From Jeotgalibacillus sp. S-D1 (lineage in GTDB: Bacteria > Bacillota > Bacilli > Bacillales > Jeotgalibacillaceae): a stretch of 64,000 nt of DNA. Below the pieces are notes generated by a model. The model was not told the DNA's origin, made no database searches, and saw nothing but the letters and a program-made list of their open reading frames with translations. The translations under genes and the position numbers were made by a program. This document shows positions 26,187 through 34,963 of this stretch, piece after piece (positions within the stretch are counted from its first letter, which is position 1; every line of letters starts with the position of its first letter). The DNA lies in assembly GCF_004358665.1 (NCBI RefSeq), contig NZ_SMZR01000002.1, positions 310,001 through 374,000 on the forward strand, given 5' to 3'.

Positions 26187-27623
26187 ATGTTAACATTTTT
26201 TGCAGCAATTGTATTATTAATTGGCGGATACGCTATTTATTCAAAATTCGTTGAGCGAGTATTTGTCATTAACGATGAAACATCTACCCCTGCTTATACC
26301 AAAAGAGACAATCTTGATTATGTTCCGATGAGCTGGTGGAAGGGGAACCTGATTCAGTTGCTTAATATTGCAGGATTAGGGCCAATATACGGAGCAGTAG
26401 CAGGTGCATTATATGGACCCGCCGCTTTTATCTGGATCGTCATTGGATGTATTTTCGCAGGTGGTGTGCATGACTATTTTTCCGGCATGATGTCAATGAG
26501 ACATGGCGGAGCTCAATATCCATCACTGGTCGGACGCTATTTAGGAAATATAATGAAAGCATTTATAAACCTTTTATCACTTGTACTGATGATGCTTGTG
26601 GCGGCTGCCTTTACGGCAGGGCCGGCACAATTAATTGCCCAGCTGACACCATTAAGCTTCACGGTCTCATTAATCATTATTTTCAGCTACTTTTTACTGG
26701 CTACGATTCTGCCGATTAACCGTGTGATCGGCAAGATTTATCCGATCCTTGGCGGTATATTGCTGTTCATGGCAATATCCATTGGAATCGCACTTTTGTT
26801 TATAGACAAACCGATCCCAAATCTTACATTCGAAAATCTTCATCCGGGCGGATTGCCGATTTGGCCGCTTTTAATGGTGACAATTTCATGCGGAGCCATC
26901 TCAGGGTTTCATAGTACGCAGAGCCCAATCATCGCCCGCACCATGAAAAAAGAATCGGATGGAAGAAAAATTTTCTACGGCGCAATGGTTATTGAAGGCA
27001 TTATTGCGCTAATCTGGGCAGCTGCCGGGATGACATTCTTTAATGGTACAGGCGGTTTGCAGGAAGCGCTGGCAGCAGGCGGACCATCTGGAGTGGTAAA
27101 TGAAATTTCCATTTCACTTCTTGGAACACTTGGCGGCATCCTGGCGATATTAGGAGTTATTATCCTGCCAATCACAACCGGCGATACGGCATTACGTTCA
27201 TCAAGAATGATCTTTACAGAGCTTGTATCGAAGTTTTTCAAGCTTGATAATAAATTGATCATTCTTCTTCTTACGATCCCTGTAGCCATCCCTACCTTCT
27301 ATATGGCTACCATTGATTATACGTTTTTATGGAGATACGTTGGCTGGACCAACCAGGTCGCAGCTTCCGTAATGCTTTGGACAGGAACGGTTTACTTATT
27401 AAAAAATAACCGGTTCCACTGGATTTGCGGAATTCCGGCCATGTTTATGACTGGCGTGGTTTGCACCTATATCTTCTATGCACCTGAAGGATTGAGTTTA
27501 GACTGGGGTCTTTCAATGGCCATTGGATTTTCATTAACCTTCATTGTATTGGTGTGGTACGTTGCTCAAATCAGCAAATACCGCAAGCTGCACCAAAACA
27601 GCAAAGAAATAAAAGCGGCTTAA
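26187..27623 (+). CDS. CstA-family (carbon starvation) transporter
   Basis: A 478-residue membrane protein with about 12-13 hydrophobic segments and the CstA-type N-terminal motifs (GPIYGAVAGALYGPAAF near residue 72, GGVHDYFSGMMSMRHGG near 97). It is the short form of the family; the enterobacterial CstA/BtsT proteins are about 700 residues. Family members take up peptides or pyruvate. GGAGGAAATGAG lies before the ATG. It is monocistronic, with a strong terminator. A CodY-like box and a TATAAT (26144-26149) lie upstream. Confidence 0.85.
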   Translation: MLTFFAAIVLLIGGYAIYSKFVERVFVINDETSTPAYTKRDNLDYVPMSWWKGNLIQLLNIAGLGPIYGAVAGALYGPAAFIWIVIGCIFAGGVHDYFSGMMSMRHGGAQYPSLVGRYLGNIMKAFINLLSLVLMMLVAAAFTAGPAQLIAQLTPLSFTVSLIIIFSYFLLATILPINRVIGKIYPILGGILLFMAISIGIALLFIDKPIPNLTFENLHPGGLPIWPLLMVTISCGAISGFHSTQSPIIARTMKKESDGRKIFYGAMVIEGIIALIWAAAGMTFFNGTGGLQEALAAGGPSGVVNEISISLLGTLGGILAILGVIILPITTGDTALRSSRMIFTELVSKFFKLDNKLIILLLTIPVAIPTFYMATIDYTFLWRYVGWTNQVAASVMLWTGTVYLLKNNRFHWICGIPAMFMTGVVCTYIFYAPEGLSLDWGLSMAIGFSLTFIVLVWYVAQISKYRKLHQNSKEIKAA

Positions 27624-27626
27624 AGT

Positions 27627-27664
27627 AAAAAAAGAGTGATTCCATAATGGAACACTCTTTTTTT
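27627..27664 (+). terminator. Terminator of the cstA-like gene
   Basis: AAAAAAAGAGTG pairs with CACTCTTTTTTT, and a second pairing TTCC/GGAA closes the loop. It lies directly after the stop codon. Confidence 0.88.
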
Positions 27665-28081
27665 ATAGGCACCAGAAATAATACATTTGATAACCACGCC
27701 TATTTATATCTAAAAGATAAATTCTTATTAACGAACAATCCACCTAAAATAAATAAGCTACGCGGAATGAGACTTTGCTTTTTTTTGGGTGTGATCCTGC
27801 TTCTTTTTATTGCAGACAATACATCGGCCTGTGTAGATACTGTATCGATGTTTCTTTTTGATTCTGCAATCGAACTTGTATTTAAGTTTCATAGATAAGC
27901 CCCCGCTTGTTTGATTTCATCTTTTCAAACTCTCCCTGAACACCTTTTAAAACAACCTAAACATTTATTTTTACGACCCCGGCGAAGCCATTTACTTCAG
28001 GTGATTGTTCTTTATAAAGAATACTAGGTTCACAGGATAATAGCAATGGAGTTGAGCCAAATTTAGAAATTTTTCACAGTC
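27665..28081. other. Intergenic region with no recognisable feature
   Basis: A plus-strand frame of 83 codons starts inside the cstA terminator and has no ribosome binding site, so I do not call it a gene. The remainder is AT-rich and shows no repeat or operator I can support. Confidence 0.5.
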
Positions 28082-28123
28082 TGTAAAAAATAACCCTTGC
28101 GAATAATCTCTTGTCCGCAAGGG
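28082..28123 (-). terminator. Terminator of the NhaC-type antiporter gene
   Basis: CCCTTGCG (28094-28101) pairs with CGCAAGGG (28116-28123). TTATTTTTT follows on the minus strand. It is 119 bases past the stop codon. Confidence 0.75.
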
Positions 28124-28241
28124 CTACTTATATGCAATTACTTCGTTTCTATTAAACATATTATTTTAAAAGGCCAGATTCATTACAGCAAAAATATTTA
28201 ACAATTCCTGATTCATCCCTGCCACATTTCCATCCCGACAT

Positions 28242-29669
28242 TTAAGCAGTTTTCGTATCTTCCTCTTCCTGCCTCAGCTGGACCAATTCAGCTTCTGTTA
28301 GTTTCGTAATGGTAAAACCGGTCATGGCATAAATAATAGAAAGAATTGGAACGACTAAATTTAAAATCGCATAAGGTGCATAAGCGAAGGCATGAATGCC
28401 AAGCGTGCTAAGGATAAATACCCCGCATGTATTCCATGGAATGAATACGGAGGTTAATGTTCCTCCATCTTCAATGGCCCTGGACAGGTTTTTTGAATGA
28501 AGCTTGTGATCCCGATAGGCCTGTGCGTACATTCTTGCTGGAATAACGATCGATATGTATTGTTCCGAACAGGTGGCATTCGTCGCAAAACAGGAAACAA
28601 CGGTTGACGCAACTAAGCCTCTGGCTGATCTGGCAAGCTTTAAAATCTGATCCACGATCGACTTCAGCATGCCGGTATTTTCTAAAATCCCGCCAAACGT
28701 CATTGCCACAATGGTCATGGAAACGGTGTACATCATTGAGTCCAAGCCGCCCCGGTTAAACAAATTATCAACCATATCATTTCCCGTATTAATCACAAAG
28801 CCGCTTTGAAGAGCTCCTACAGCGTCAGTAACAGAACCGCCCTGAATGAAGACCTGAGCCATGAAGCCAAGCAAAATACCCACAATCAGGGCAGGAATAG
28901 CCGGAACTTTCTTTGCAACCAATACAATAACGGTGAGCGGGATAAGCAGTAAAAGTGGTGAGATGACAAAGCTTTCACCAAGAACCCTCACTGTCTGCGC
29001 AATATCTGCTGTATCGACACCGGACTGACCAAACCTTCTTCCCAAAAATCCGTAAACGATGAGTGCAATTACAAGACCTGGTACAGTGGTGTACAGCATA
29101 TGGCGAATATGGACAAAAAGGTTTGTATTTGTCAGGCCCGATGCCAGATTCGTTGTGTCTGAAAGCGGTGACAATTTATCACCAAAATAAGCGCCTGATA
29201 TGATTGCTCCCGCAACCATTGGCGCAGGAATCCCCATACTGAGCCCAATTCCCATCCCGGCAACACCAATCGTGCCCATCGTCGACCATGAACTGCCGAT
29301 AGCCAGTGAGACAACAGCACAAATTAAGGTTATGGATACGAGAAAAAATGATGGCGTAATCATATTTAACCCATAATAAATCATGGTTGCCACAATGCCT
29401 CCGCCTATCCACGAGCCAATAATTAATCCGACAAGAATGATGATAATGACAGCTGGCAATGCCAGGCGGATTCCCTTATACATCGATTCTTCAATTTCCT
29501 TCCAGTTAAATCCGCAGCGCCATGCAACCAGCGCAGCGGTGCACGTTCCAACAATTAGCGGAATATGCGGACCCTGTTCAAGCTTCACAATCGTAAAAGC
29601 CATTACCGCAATCATGACAATCAACGGAATAATGGCCACTTTAAATGAAATCTCTTTTTTCATCCTCAT
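28242..29669 (-). CDS. NhaC-family Na+/H+ antiporter
   Basis: A 475-residue protein with about 12 membrane segments and NhaC signature stretches (ISGAYFGDKLSPLSDTTNLA near residue 158; FATNATCSEQYISIVIPARM near 363). Relatives exchange Na+ for H+, and the B. subtilis member MleN exchanges malate and lactate, so the exact substrate is open. Two in-frame ATGs (29669 and 29663) follow GGGGGG; the second has the better spacing. It is monocistronic. Confidence 0.83.
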   Translation of the reverse strand: MRMKKEISFKVAIIPLIVMIAVMAFTIVKLEQGPHIPLIVGTCTAALVAWRCGFNWKEIEESMYKGIRLALPAVIIIILVGLIIGSWIGGGIVATMIYYGLNMITPSFFLVSITLICAVVSLAIGSSWSTMGTIGVAGMGIGLSMGIPAPMVAGAIISGAYFGDKLSPLSDTTNLASGLTNTNLFVHIRHMLYTTVPGLVIALIVYGFLGRRFGQSGVDTADIAQTVRVLGESFVISPLLLLIPLTVIVLVAKKVPAIPALIVGILLGFMAQVFIQGGSVTDAVGALQSGFVINTGNDMVDNLFNRGGLDSMMYTVSMTIVAMTFGGILENTGMLKSIVDQILKLARSARGLVASTVVSCFATNATCSEQYISIVIPARMYAQAYRDHKLHSKNLSRAIEDGGTLTSVFIPWNTCGVFILSTLGIHAFAYAPYAILNLVVPILSIIYAMTGFTITKLTEAELVQLRQEEEDTKTA

Positions 29670-29802
29670 TTCCCCCCAGGCAAAACAAACAATCCTCTCT
29701 TTAAAGTGGATAGAAAGTTTTAAATTATCAAAACTATATGATAACTGAATGATAGAAGAAGGGAATCATTACGTCAACTTCAATTTTATGGATCGGTATA
29801 AA

Positions 29803-29838
29803 ATTAGAAAAAGAATGTCTTCATGAATGAGGACATCC
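29803..29838 (-). terminator. Probable terminator downstream of splAB
   Basis: GAATGTCTTCA (29813-29823) pairs with TGAGGACATCC (29828-29838), with one or two imperfect pairs, and leads into TTTTTC on the minus strand. The foldback repeat copy C lies between it and the splB stop. Confidence 0.6.
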
Positions 29839-29890
29839 TTTCGTTTGTAGAATGATATTTTTTAGTTGCCTTGAAAATTTTTTACGTCTA

Positions 29891-30020
29891 GGTTCATTGG
29901 AGCGGAAGGCGGCGACTCCTGCGTGATACAGCGGGAAGGGTGAGACTCAATGATGCGGCAGCATCAGGGAGGCTCACCTCCCGCCACGCGGAAAGCGTCC
30001 GTCTGCAGCGGAAATGAACC
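29891..30020 (+). repeat. GC-rich foldback intergenic repeat, copy C
   Basis: A 130-bp element with terminal arms GGTTCATT and AATGAACC. The inner arms are GCGGGA/TCCCGC and GGTGAG/CTCACC, with GATGC-GGCA-GCATC at the tip. It lies just downstream of splB. Confidence 0.85.
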
Positions 30021-30074
30021 GGTCTTTTTTTAAAGAAATAGACAGCTTATCCATTTTTACTGCGGTACTTTCAC

Positions 30075-31103
30075 TTAAGTAAAATACTCCAGCTTCGCTT
30101 CAGGAAACAAACCTCTGATGTAGCCGGTCAGGGTATCTTTTATTTGCTCTTGTTCATCGTCCTGATAGACATACTTGCCAATGCCATAGCGTCCCCATTT
30201 CCACTTTCTTGCGGATTCATCCAGCTCAAGTTTCGTCATGGGATAATTTTTTTCAATGACGCGCTTGGCAGGTTTGGTAAAGCGATGCTGAATCATTTCA
30301 AAGGTTAAATCTTTTTTTGCAAATGCCGGAAGCTTTGAGGCGAGCTTTTCCATCATTTCCCCATAGCCTTCTTTCCAGCCTTCGTGCAAATAGATCGGCG
30401 CAATGATAAAGCCCAGCGGGTAACCCGCTTCAGCTACTTTCACGGCAGCTTCAATCCGTTCATCCAGGCGGGATGTTCCAGGTTCAAAGTTTTTGATAAT
30501 ATAGTGGTCATTAATGCTGAAGCGAAAACGGGTGCGTCCGTTATGCTCTGCATCCAGTAAATGATCGACGTGAGCAAATTTCGTAACAAAACGGAGACGT
30601 CCATGTTCTGTTTTACCAAAAAATTCGATCGCCCGCTTCAAAGTGTGCGTCAAATGGTCGACTCCGACAATGTCGGATGTACACGATGCCTCAAAGCGGG
30701 TTTCCTCCGGCATGCGTTCTTTCATATATTCAGAAGCAATATCAAAAATTTCTTCTGTATTCACGTAGGTGCGGATATACGGCTTGTCTCCCATCGTCGT
30801 TTGCAGATAGCAGTAATGACAATGACCCATGCACCCCGTTACAAATGGAATGGCATATTCTGCGGACGGCTTTGATGTATCAAACTTCAGCGTTTTACGG
30901 ACACCAATAACCAGCGTGGATTTCGCTACACGATATTTTTGAAAATGATTGTCTCCTGGCAAATTTCGAATTTGATTATGGGATGTCGTATCTTTAATTT
31001 CAATTCCCATTTTTTTAAACTTCTCATACAGTTCTTTTCCAAGAGGATATTCCAATGCACGCGGCTCAACATATACCAGTTGGGGAACAAATGGCTTAAC
31101 CAT
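30075..31103 (-). CDS. splB: Spore photoproduct lyase (SplB)
   Basis: A 342-residue radical-SAM enzyme that reverses the spore photoproduct, a 5-thyminyl-5,6-dihydrothymine lesion formed by UV in spore DNA, during germination. The [4Fe-4S] cysteines C91, C95 and C98 (TGCMGHCHYC) and the catalytic hydrogen-donor C141 (FEASC) fall at the same residue numbers as in B. subtilis SplB. It overlaps the end of splA by 8 bases. The gene marks the host as an endospore former. Confidence 0.95.
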   Translation of the reverse strand: MVKPFVPQLVYVEPRALEYPLGKELYEKFKKMGIEIKDTTSHNQIRNLPGDNHFQKYRVAKSTLVIGVRKTLKFDTSKPSAEYAIPFVTGCMGHCHYCYLQTTMGDKPYIRTYVNTEEIFDIASEYMKERMPEETRFEASCTSDIVGVDHLTHTLKRAIEFFGKTEHGRLRFVTKFAHVDHLLDAEHNGRTRFRFSINDHYIIKNFEPGTSRLDERIEAAVKVAEAGYPLGFIIAPIYLHEGWKEGYGEMMEKLASKLPAFAKKDLTFEMIQHRFTKPAKRVIEKNYPMTKLELDESARKWKWGRYGIGKYVYQDDEQEQIKDTLTGYIRGLFPEAKLEYFT

Positions 31104-31368
31104 AAAAATTCTCCGTTTCCGGGAAGTCTGACTGAATTAATCCAAATGCTTCCCGAAATGCGTTGTCCGCATCATAAGCTGAGTGGTAGACCGCGACATC
31201 TTCTGTAAGAGGATAATAAGTATCGTACATAAATAAGGATTTCTCCCCCGGCTTCTCGGGGTTCTGAACAACCGTTGCTTCTTGTACATTGGCTACGCCT
31301 TGTGCGTGCGGATTGCGAATGATAACGTAAACGACTTCGTCTTCAGGATGTGATTCATTCGTAAACAT
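31096..31368 (-). CDS. splA: SplA, regulator of spore photoproduct lyase
   Basis: A 90-residue TRAP-like small protein encoded directly before splB. In B. subtilis splA encodes a negative regulator of splB within a forespore-specific (sigma-G) operon. The core YDTYYPLTEDVAVYHSAYDA segment and the gene order support the call. It is slightly longer than the 79-residue B. subtilis protein. I could not identify a confident sigma-G promoter in front of it. Confidence 0.88.
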   Translation of the reverse strand: MFTNESHPEDEVVYVIIRNPHAQGVANVQEATVVQNPEKPGEKSLFMYDTYYPLTEDVAVYHSAYDADNAFREAFGLIQSDFPETENFYG

Positions 31369-31483
31369 GGTTCCACCTAACCTTCTTAGATTTGCGACAT
31401 ACGTTATTGTTACCGTAAAGCAGGAAAGTTATTTGTCAAAAACCACAGTTAAATTGTTCCCTTTTATCTGAGAGCATTTCAAA

Positions 31484-31515
31484 AATAAAAAAAGACCTCA
31501 TCTAGTTTGAGGTCT
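31484..31515 (-). terminator. Terminator of the sugar isomerase gene
   Basis: AGACCTCA (31493-31500) pairs with TGAGGTCT (31508-31515). A T-rich run (TTTTTTTATTTTT) follows on the minus strand. Confidence 0.88.
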
Positions 31516-31520
31516 GTTGC

Positions 31521-32342
31521 TTATTCCATCTTCTCTTTTAATTCTCTCAAGTATTCAGCAAATTGTTTAAAGGCAATTTCAGGCTCTGCCAGTTCAGGGT
31601 ACGTCATTTTATCCCATTCAATCGCAAAATATCCCTTGTACTCATTTTCCAATAACAGCTGATAAAAGCGGGTAAACGGCATATCGCCCTCGCCCATCAG
31701 GCAAAACTGACTTGCCTGCTCTGTGTTCTCAAAAGAGTCCTTCCAGCGGGTATACTTAATCCGTTTCCCAAGCTTCTCCCAGAAAGCTTCCGGTGTTTCG
31801 GCTGCTTTGCGGTAAGGTTCATGAATGTTCCAGATAACATGAAGGTAATTGGATTCAGTGAGATTTAATACGTCTTCTATAAACTCGCTATCAGTCCAAT
31901 CGTCATGGGTTTCGAGCAGCAGAAAAACCTGATACTGCTCTGCTATTTTAAGCATTTCGCTTAGATTCTCCGAAACAACAGCCAACGCCTCCCGACGGTC
32001 TGTATCACCGATCGCGCCTCCAAATATACGGATATAGGGCGTATGAAATTCATGGCATAAACGGCCATATTGGCTCAGTTCATCAAGATGAGCAGCCAGT
32101 TCTTCTTTTGAGTTGGTAAATAATTGGGCTGAGCTGGAAAAACACGAAACGGCTATTGAAGCTTCCTGGAACTTTTTCTTTGTTGCCGCAAGATCCGTTG
32201 TGAAGATCGGCAATTGAAAAATATCCTTTTCTCCCATGTAGCCGCAAAAATCAATTCCATCATATCCGTATTCGATTGCTTTTGATAATAGTGTATCCAG
32301 ATTCCAGTTCGGACAGCCCGATGTTGTGAATGCAAGTTTCAT
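31521..32342 (-). CDS. Sugar phosphate isomerase/epimerase (xylose isomerase-like TIM barrel)
   Basis: A 273-residue protein of the AP-endonuclease-2-like TIM-barrel family (IolE/IolI/Hyi type). Metal-binding acidic and histidine residues are visible in FLLLETHDDWTDS (about residues 140-152), VIWNIHEP and the late FAIEWDKMTYPE. It probably isomerises a keto-sugar or inositol-type intermediate. It lies downstream of two Gfo/Idh/MocA oxidoreductases, which suits a polyol or inositol-like pathway, but a terminator-like hairpin separates them. AGAGGAAAATGGAAG precedes the ATG. Confidence 0.8.
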   Translation of the reverse strand: MKLAFTTSGCPNWNLDTLLSKAIEYGYDGIDFCGYMGEKDIFQLPIFTTDLAATKKKFQEASIAVSCFSSSAQLFTNSKEELAAHLDELSQYGRLCHEFHTPYIRIFGGAIGDTDRREALAVVSENLSEMLKIAEQYQVFLLLETHDDWTDSEFIEDVLNLTESNYLHVIWNIHEPYRKAAETPEAFWEKLGKRIKYTRWKDSFENTEQASQFCLMGEGDMPFTRFYQLLLENEYKGYFAIEWDKMTYPELAEPEIAFKQFAEYLRELKEKME

Positions 32343-32577
32343 CTTCCATTTTCCTCTCTGAAAATAGGCTAAACTAAGAGCAGCTTTGTGTGAGCACTCA
32401 AATCATTTTGCATCAGAAGCGTCATCCAGATAAGTGGCAACAGCAACAGCAAATGCATCGTATCTTTTTGCATTATCTTTTGGTAAATTTTTTCTATTAC
32501 CTATCCATATTACTATAATCAGCGATCAGACCGTTAGTCTGAATAGGTGAAGACGTAAATAAATTGGACATCACAGT

Positions 32578-32607
32578 AAAGTCCAGAAGAAATGAACTCT
32601 TCCGGAC
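32578..32607 (-). terminator. Terminator-like hairpin after the oxidoreductase pair
   Basis: AGTCC/GGACT and an inner GAAGA/TCTTC pair across one mismatch. The following T tract is short, so some read-through to the isomerase gene is possible. Confidence 0.6.
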
Positions 32608-32619
32608 TGGCTGTATTCT

Positions 32620-33594
32620 TCAGCTATTTAGAACTGTTTGGCCGCTTTCAGACGACCGGTAAGCAGACAGCGCGACTTCCAATGCCTTCAGTCCGTCATC
32701 CCCCGTTACAAATGGCTGCCTGCCCTTCTTAATGGCATCCACAAAATCCAGGATCATCTTTTCATTCATATCATCACCCCAGTATTTCCAGCTGGCACCC
32801 TCGGTATCGGAATATACATCAATTTTCTGGTCAAAGGCATTTACACCAAGTGTTCCTTCCGTGCCCACCACTTCAAGTGTTACGTCCCCCCAAGTTGGGT
32901 AATGATTATTTCTTGACCAGCTGCAATCAAGCGTGGCAAAAACACCATTATCTAAATCCATGGTAACAATTCCGCAGTCATCAATTTTTTCGTCTGCAAT
33001 TAAGTGATCTATCTCCGCATACACTTTTTTTACTTCAGCATCCATAAACCATCTGAGCAGGTCCACAACATGAACCGTATGATCCATTACCGCACCGCCC
33101 CCAGATAGGGCTTTATTGAGAAACCATCCCCCTGGATTGGTTCCCCGATTGGTGCCCTTTACTGCCAAAATTTTCCCCAGTCCTCCTTTTTGAACAATCT
33201 CTCTTGCGCGCTTAATCGGCGTGCTGTATCGAACTGGAAAAGCAACCTGCAAAAGAACGCCGTTTGCTTCACAGCAGGCAATCATGTTTTTGGCATCTTC
33301 AGCGGTGGTCGCAATTGGTTTCTCACAAAGGATGTTTTTCTTTGCTTTAGCTGCAGCCATGACATGCTGTGCATGCTTTGAATTTTCAGAGGTCACAATT
33401 ACCGTATCCACATCAGCAGCCAGCAGATGATGAAGCTTGGTATAAAATGCAGTGTGATAATGGGCGGCTACCGCTCGTCCCCTTGATTCATCTTCATCAA
33501 ACACGCCTGCAAGTTCCAGTCCTTTATACTTTCGGATGATGTTGGCGTAGCTGTAAGCATGACCATGGGCAAAGCTGATAATGCCAATCTTCAT
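32620..33594 (-). CDS. Gfo/Idh/MocA-family oxidoreductase
   Basis: A 324-residue NAD(P)-dependent sugar or inositol dehydrogenase-like protein. The Rossmann strand (KIGIISFAHGHAYSY) is unusual: it lacks the classic GxGxxG and resembles the MviM-like subgroup. CEKPIATT near residue 92 is the conserved Lys-Pro motif, and GGGAVMDHTVHVVDLLRWF near 160 carries the catalytic-site His residues. It overlaps the upstream oxidoreductase by 4 bases. The substrate is unknown. Confidence 0.82.
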   Translation of the reverse strand: MKIGIISFAHGHAYSYANIIRKYKGLELAGVFDEDESRGRAVAAHYHTAFYTKLHHLLAADVDTVIVTSENSKHAQHVMAAAKAKKNILCEKPIATTAEDAKNMIACCEANGVLLQVAFPVRYSTPIKRAREIVQKGGLGKILAVKGTNRGTNPGGWFLNKALSGGGAVMDHTVHVVDLLRWFMDAEVKKVYAEIDHLIADEKIDDCGIVTMDLDNGVFATLDCSWSRNNHYPTWGDVTLEVVGTEGTLGVNAFDQKIDVYSDTEGASWKYWGDDMNEKMILDFVDAIKKGRQPFVTGDDGLKALEVALSAYRSSESGQTVLNS

Positions 33595-34616
33595 ATTTCA
33601 TTCCCCCTGGTTAATTCGCCAGTGCTCAGGGTGACTGGCTGCCCTGTTTCACATGAAGTAAGAGCAGCCATGGCAATTTCAATCGCGTGCAAGGCGTCAT
33701 AAGCCGTAACGACTGGATCTTTCCCGTTCACTATGCAATCAATGAAATGCTTCAGCTCATCGCGGTAAGGACTTGATGCCAAAGGACTTTCAGGCACCTC
33801 AACGGCTGCTCCATCCATCTTTTTCCCCTTTGAACGATGCTTTAAAGGTGCATTCTTCGCACTGTTGTAGTCAATAATGCCCTTTGTGCCTGCTATTTCA
33901 ATGCCATAACTAAATCCCTGATGAGCCCATGTCCCCTCAGCATGCGCGATCACACCGCTATGAAAACGGATCGTCACCAGCGCATAATCAATGTTTTCTC
34001 CAACAGCATCCTCGCGATTTAGTTTTTTGGCATATACTCTTTCAACGTTCCCAAAGCAGGCCCGGAGGAAATCAAAATCATGAATGAGCAAATCCAAAAT
34101 TAAGCCTCCGCTTTTTTCAAAATCCCCATACCAATTTTTCCATGCCCTTGGAAAGGCACCGCCTCTCGTTGTGCGGACAACGGCTGGCGTACCGATGCTC
34201 CCCTTTTTTAGAAGCGATTGAATTCGTTTGTATTCGGGAAAGAACCGGACTACATGTCCAACAAAAAGCCGTACATTGTTTTTTTCACAGGCAGCTATCA
34301 TGTCACCGGCTTCTGTTACATTCAATCCCAAGGGCTTTTCACATATGATATTGCGGGCGATTCCAATCGATTTCATCACGTATTCCTTATGTAAATGAGT
34401 AGGCAGACAAATATCAATCACATCGATCGCATTGAGCTTTGCTACCGCTTCTTCATAGGAAGTAAATACTTTGGCGCTGGTGTTCGCCGATAATTTTCCG
34501 GCCTTCGCTTCCTGCCGATCCACAATTCCAATCAGTTCAACATTGCCCAAACTTTTATATGCTCTCGCATGAACCGAGCCCATTGTCCCTGCACCCAGCA
34601 ATAATACCTTCAGCAT
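33591..34616 (-). CDS. Gfo/Idh/MocA-family oxidoreductase
   Basis: A 341-residue dehydrogenase with VLLLGAGTMGSVHARAY at the N terminus (GxGxxG NAD(P)-binding loop), CEKPLGLN near residue 93 and SGGLILDLLIHDFDFLR near 170, the three landmarks of the family. It oxidises a cyclic polyol or sugar. AGGAGAGG lies before the ATG. It is the first gene of a two-gene unit whose promoter must lie within about 50 bases, because the ger operon terminator is at 34670-34697. Confidence 0.85.
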   Translation of the reverse strand: MLKVLLLGAGTMGSVHARAYKSLGNVELIGIVDRQEAKAGKLSANTSAKVFTSYEEAVAKLNAIDVIDICLPTHLHKEYVMKSIGIARNIICEKPLGLNVTEAGDMIAACEKNNVRLFVGHVVRFFPEYKRIQSLLKKGSIGTPAVVRTTRGGAFPRAWKNWYGDFEKSGGLILDLLIHDFDFLRACFGNVERVYAKKLNREDAVGENIDYALVTIRFHSGVIAHAEGTWAHQGFSYGIEIAGTKGIIDYNSAKNAPLKHRSKGKKMDGAAVEVPESPLASSPYRDELKHFIDCIVNGKDPVVTAYDALHAIEIAMAALTSCETGQPVTLSTGELTRGNEI

Positions 34617-34669
34617 CCGGCACCTCTCCTTTCTTTATTAATATTTCAAATCCTGTGCATCATGCCAAT

Positions 34670-34697
34670 AAAAAAAGCCCTTCAATAGAGGACTTTT
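34670..34697 (-). terminator. Terminator of the ger operon
   Basis: On the minus strand a 9-bp stem with one G-U pair (AAAAGTCCT/AGGGCTTTT) runs straight into a T tract. Confidence 0.8.
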
Positions 34698-34713
34698 ACT
34701 CCATGATATTTAC

Positions 34714-34938
34714 TTACCCTTGCCCTCTGCTTTTCCTGATTTTTTTAATGAACCAATAAACAAAAGGAGCAATCATTAAAAAAAAGAAGATTATTAATTC
34801 AGGCACTTCCATAACCAGAAAAGGATTAAATACATGAATCACAGACGTTCTGAAATGGAGTCCCACCATGAGATCCAATACTAAAGATAAGCCAATTAAC
34901 AGCAGCAAAATCAGGACAGAAATTCCGAGTACATCCAT
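34714..34938 (-). CDS. Small D-type subunit of a gerA-family germinant receptor
   Basis: A 74-residue protein with two hydrophobic helices (about residues 5-28 and 46-64) and a basic tail (KKIRKSRGQG). Its position as the last gene of a ger receptor operon, its length and its two-helix form match the small D proteins found with some Bacillus germinant receptors (for example GerUD of B. megaterium, YfkS of B. subtilis). These modulate receptor response and are unrelated to GerD. It starts 25 bases after the gerB-type gene stop. Confidence 0.72.
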   Translation of the reverse strand: MDVLGISVLILLLLIGLSLVLDLMVGLHFRTSVIHVFNPFLVMEVPELIIFFFLMIAPFVYWFIKKIRKSRGQG

Positions 34939-34963
34939 TCTTCACACTCCGCTCTAAGATTTG

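Noticed and set aside
27647-27898. 83-codon plus-strand frame after cstA
   Set aside because: It begins inside the cstA terminator, has no ribosome binding site and no recognisable family.
31381-31440. Sigma-G promoter for splAB
   Set aside because: Expected from B. subtilis, but I could not match both -35 and -10 elements at proper spacing, so I do not list it.
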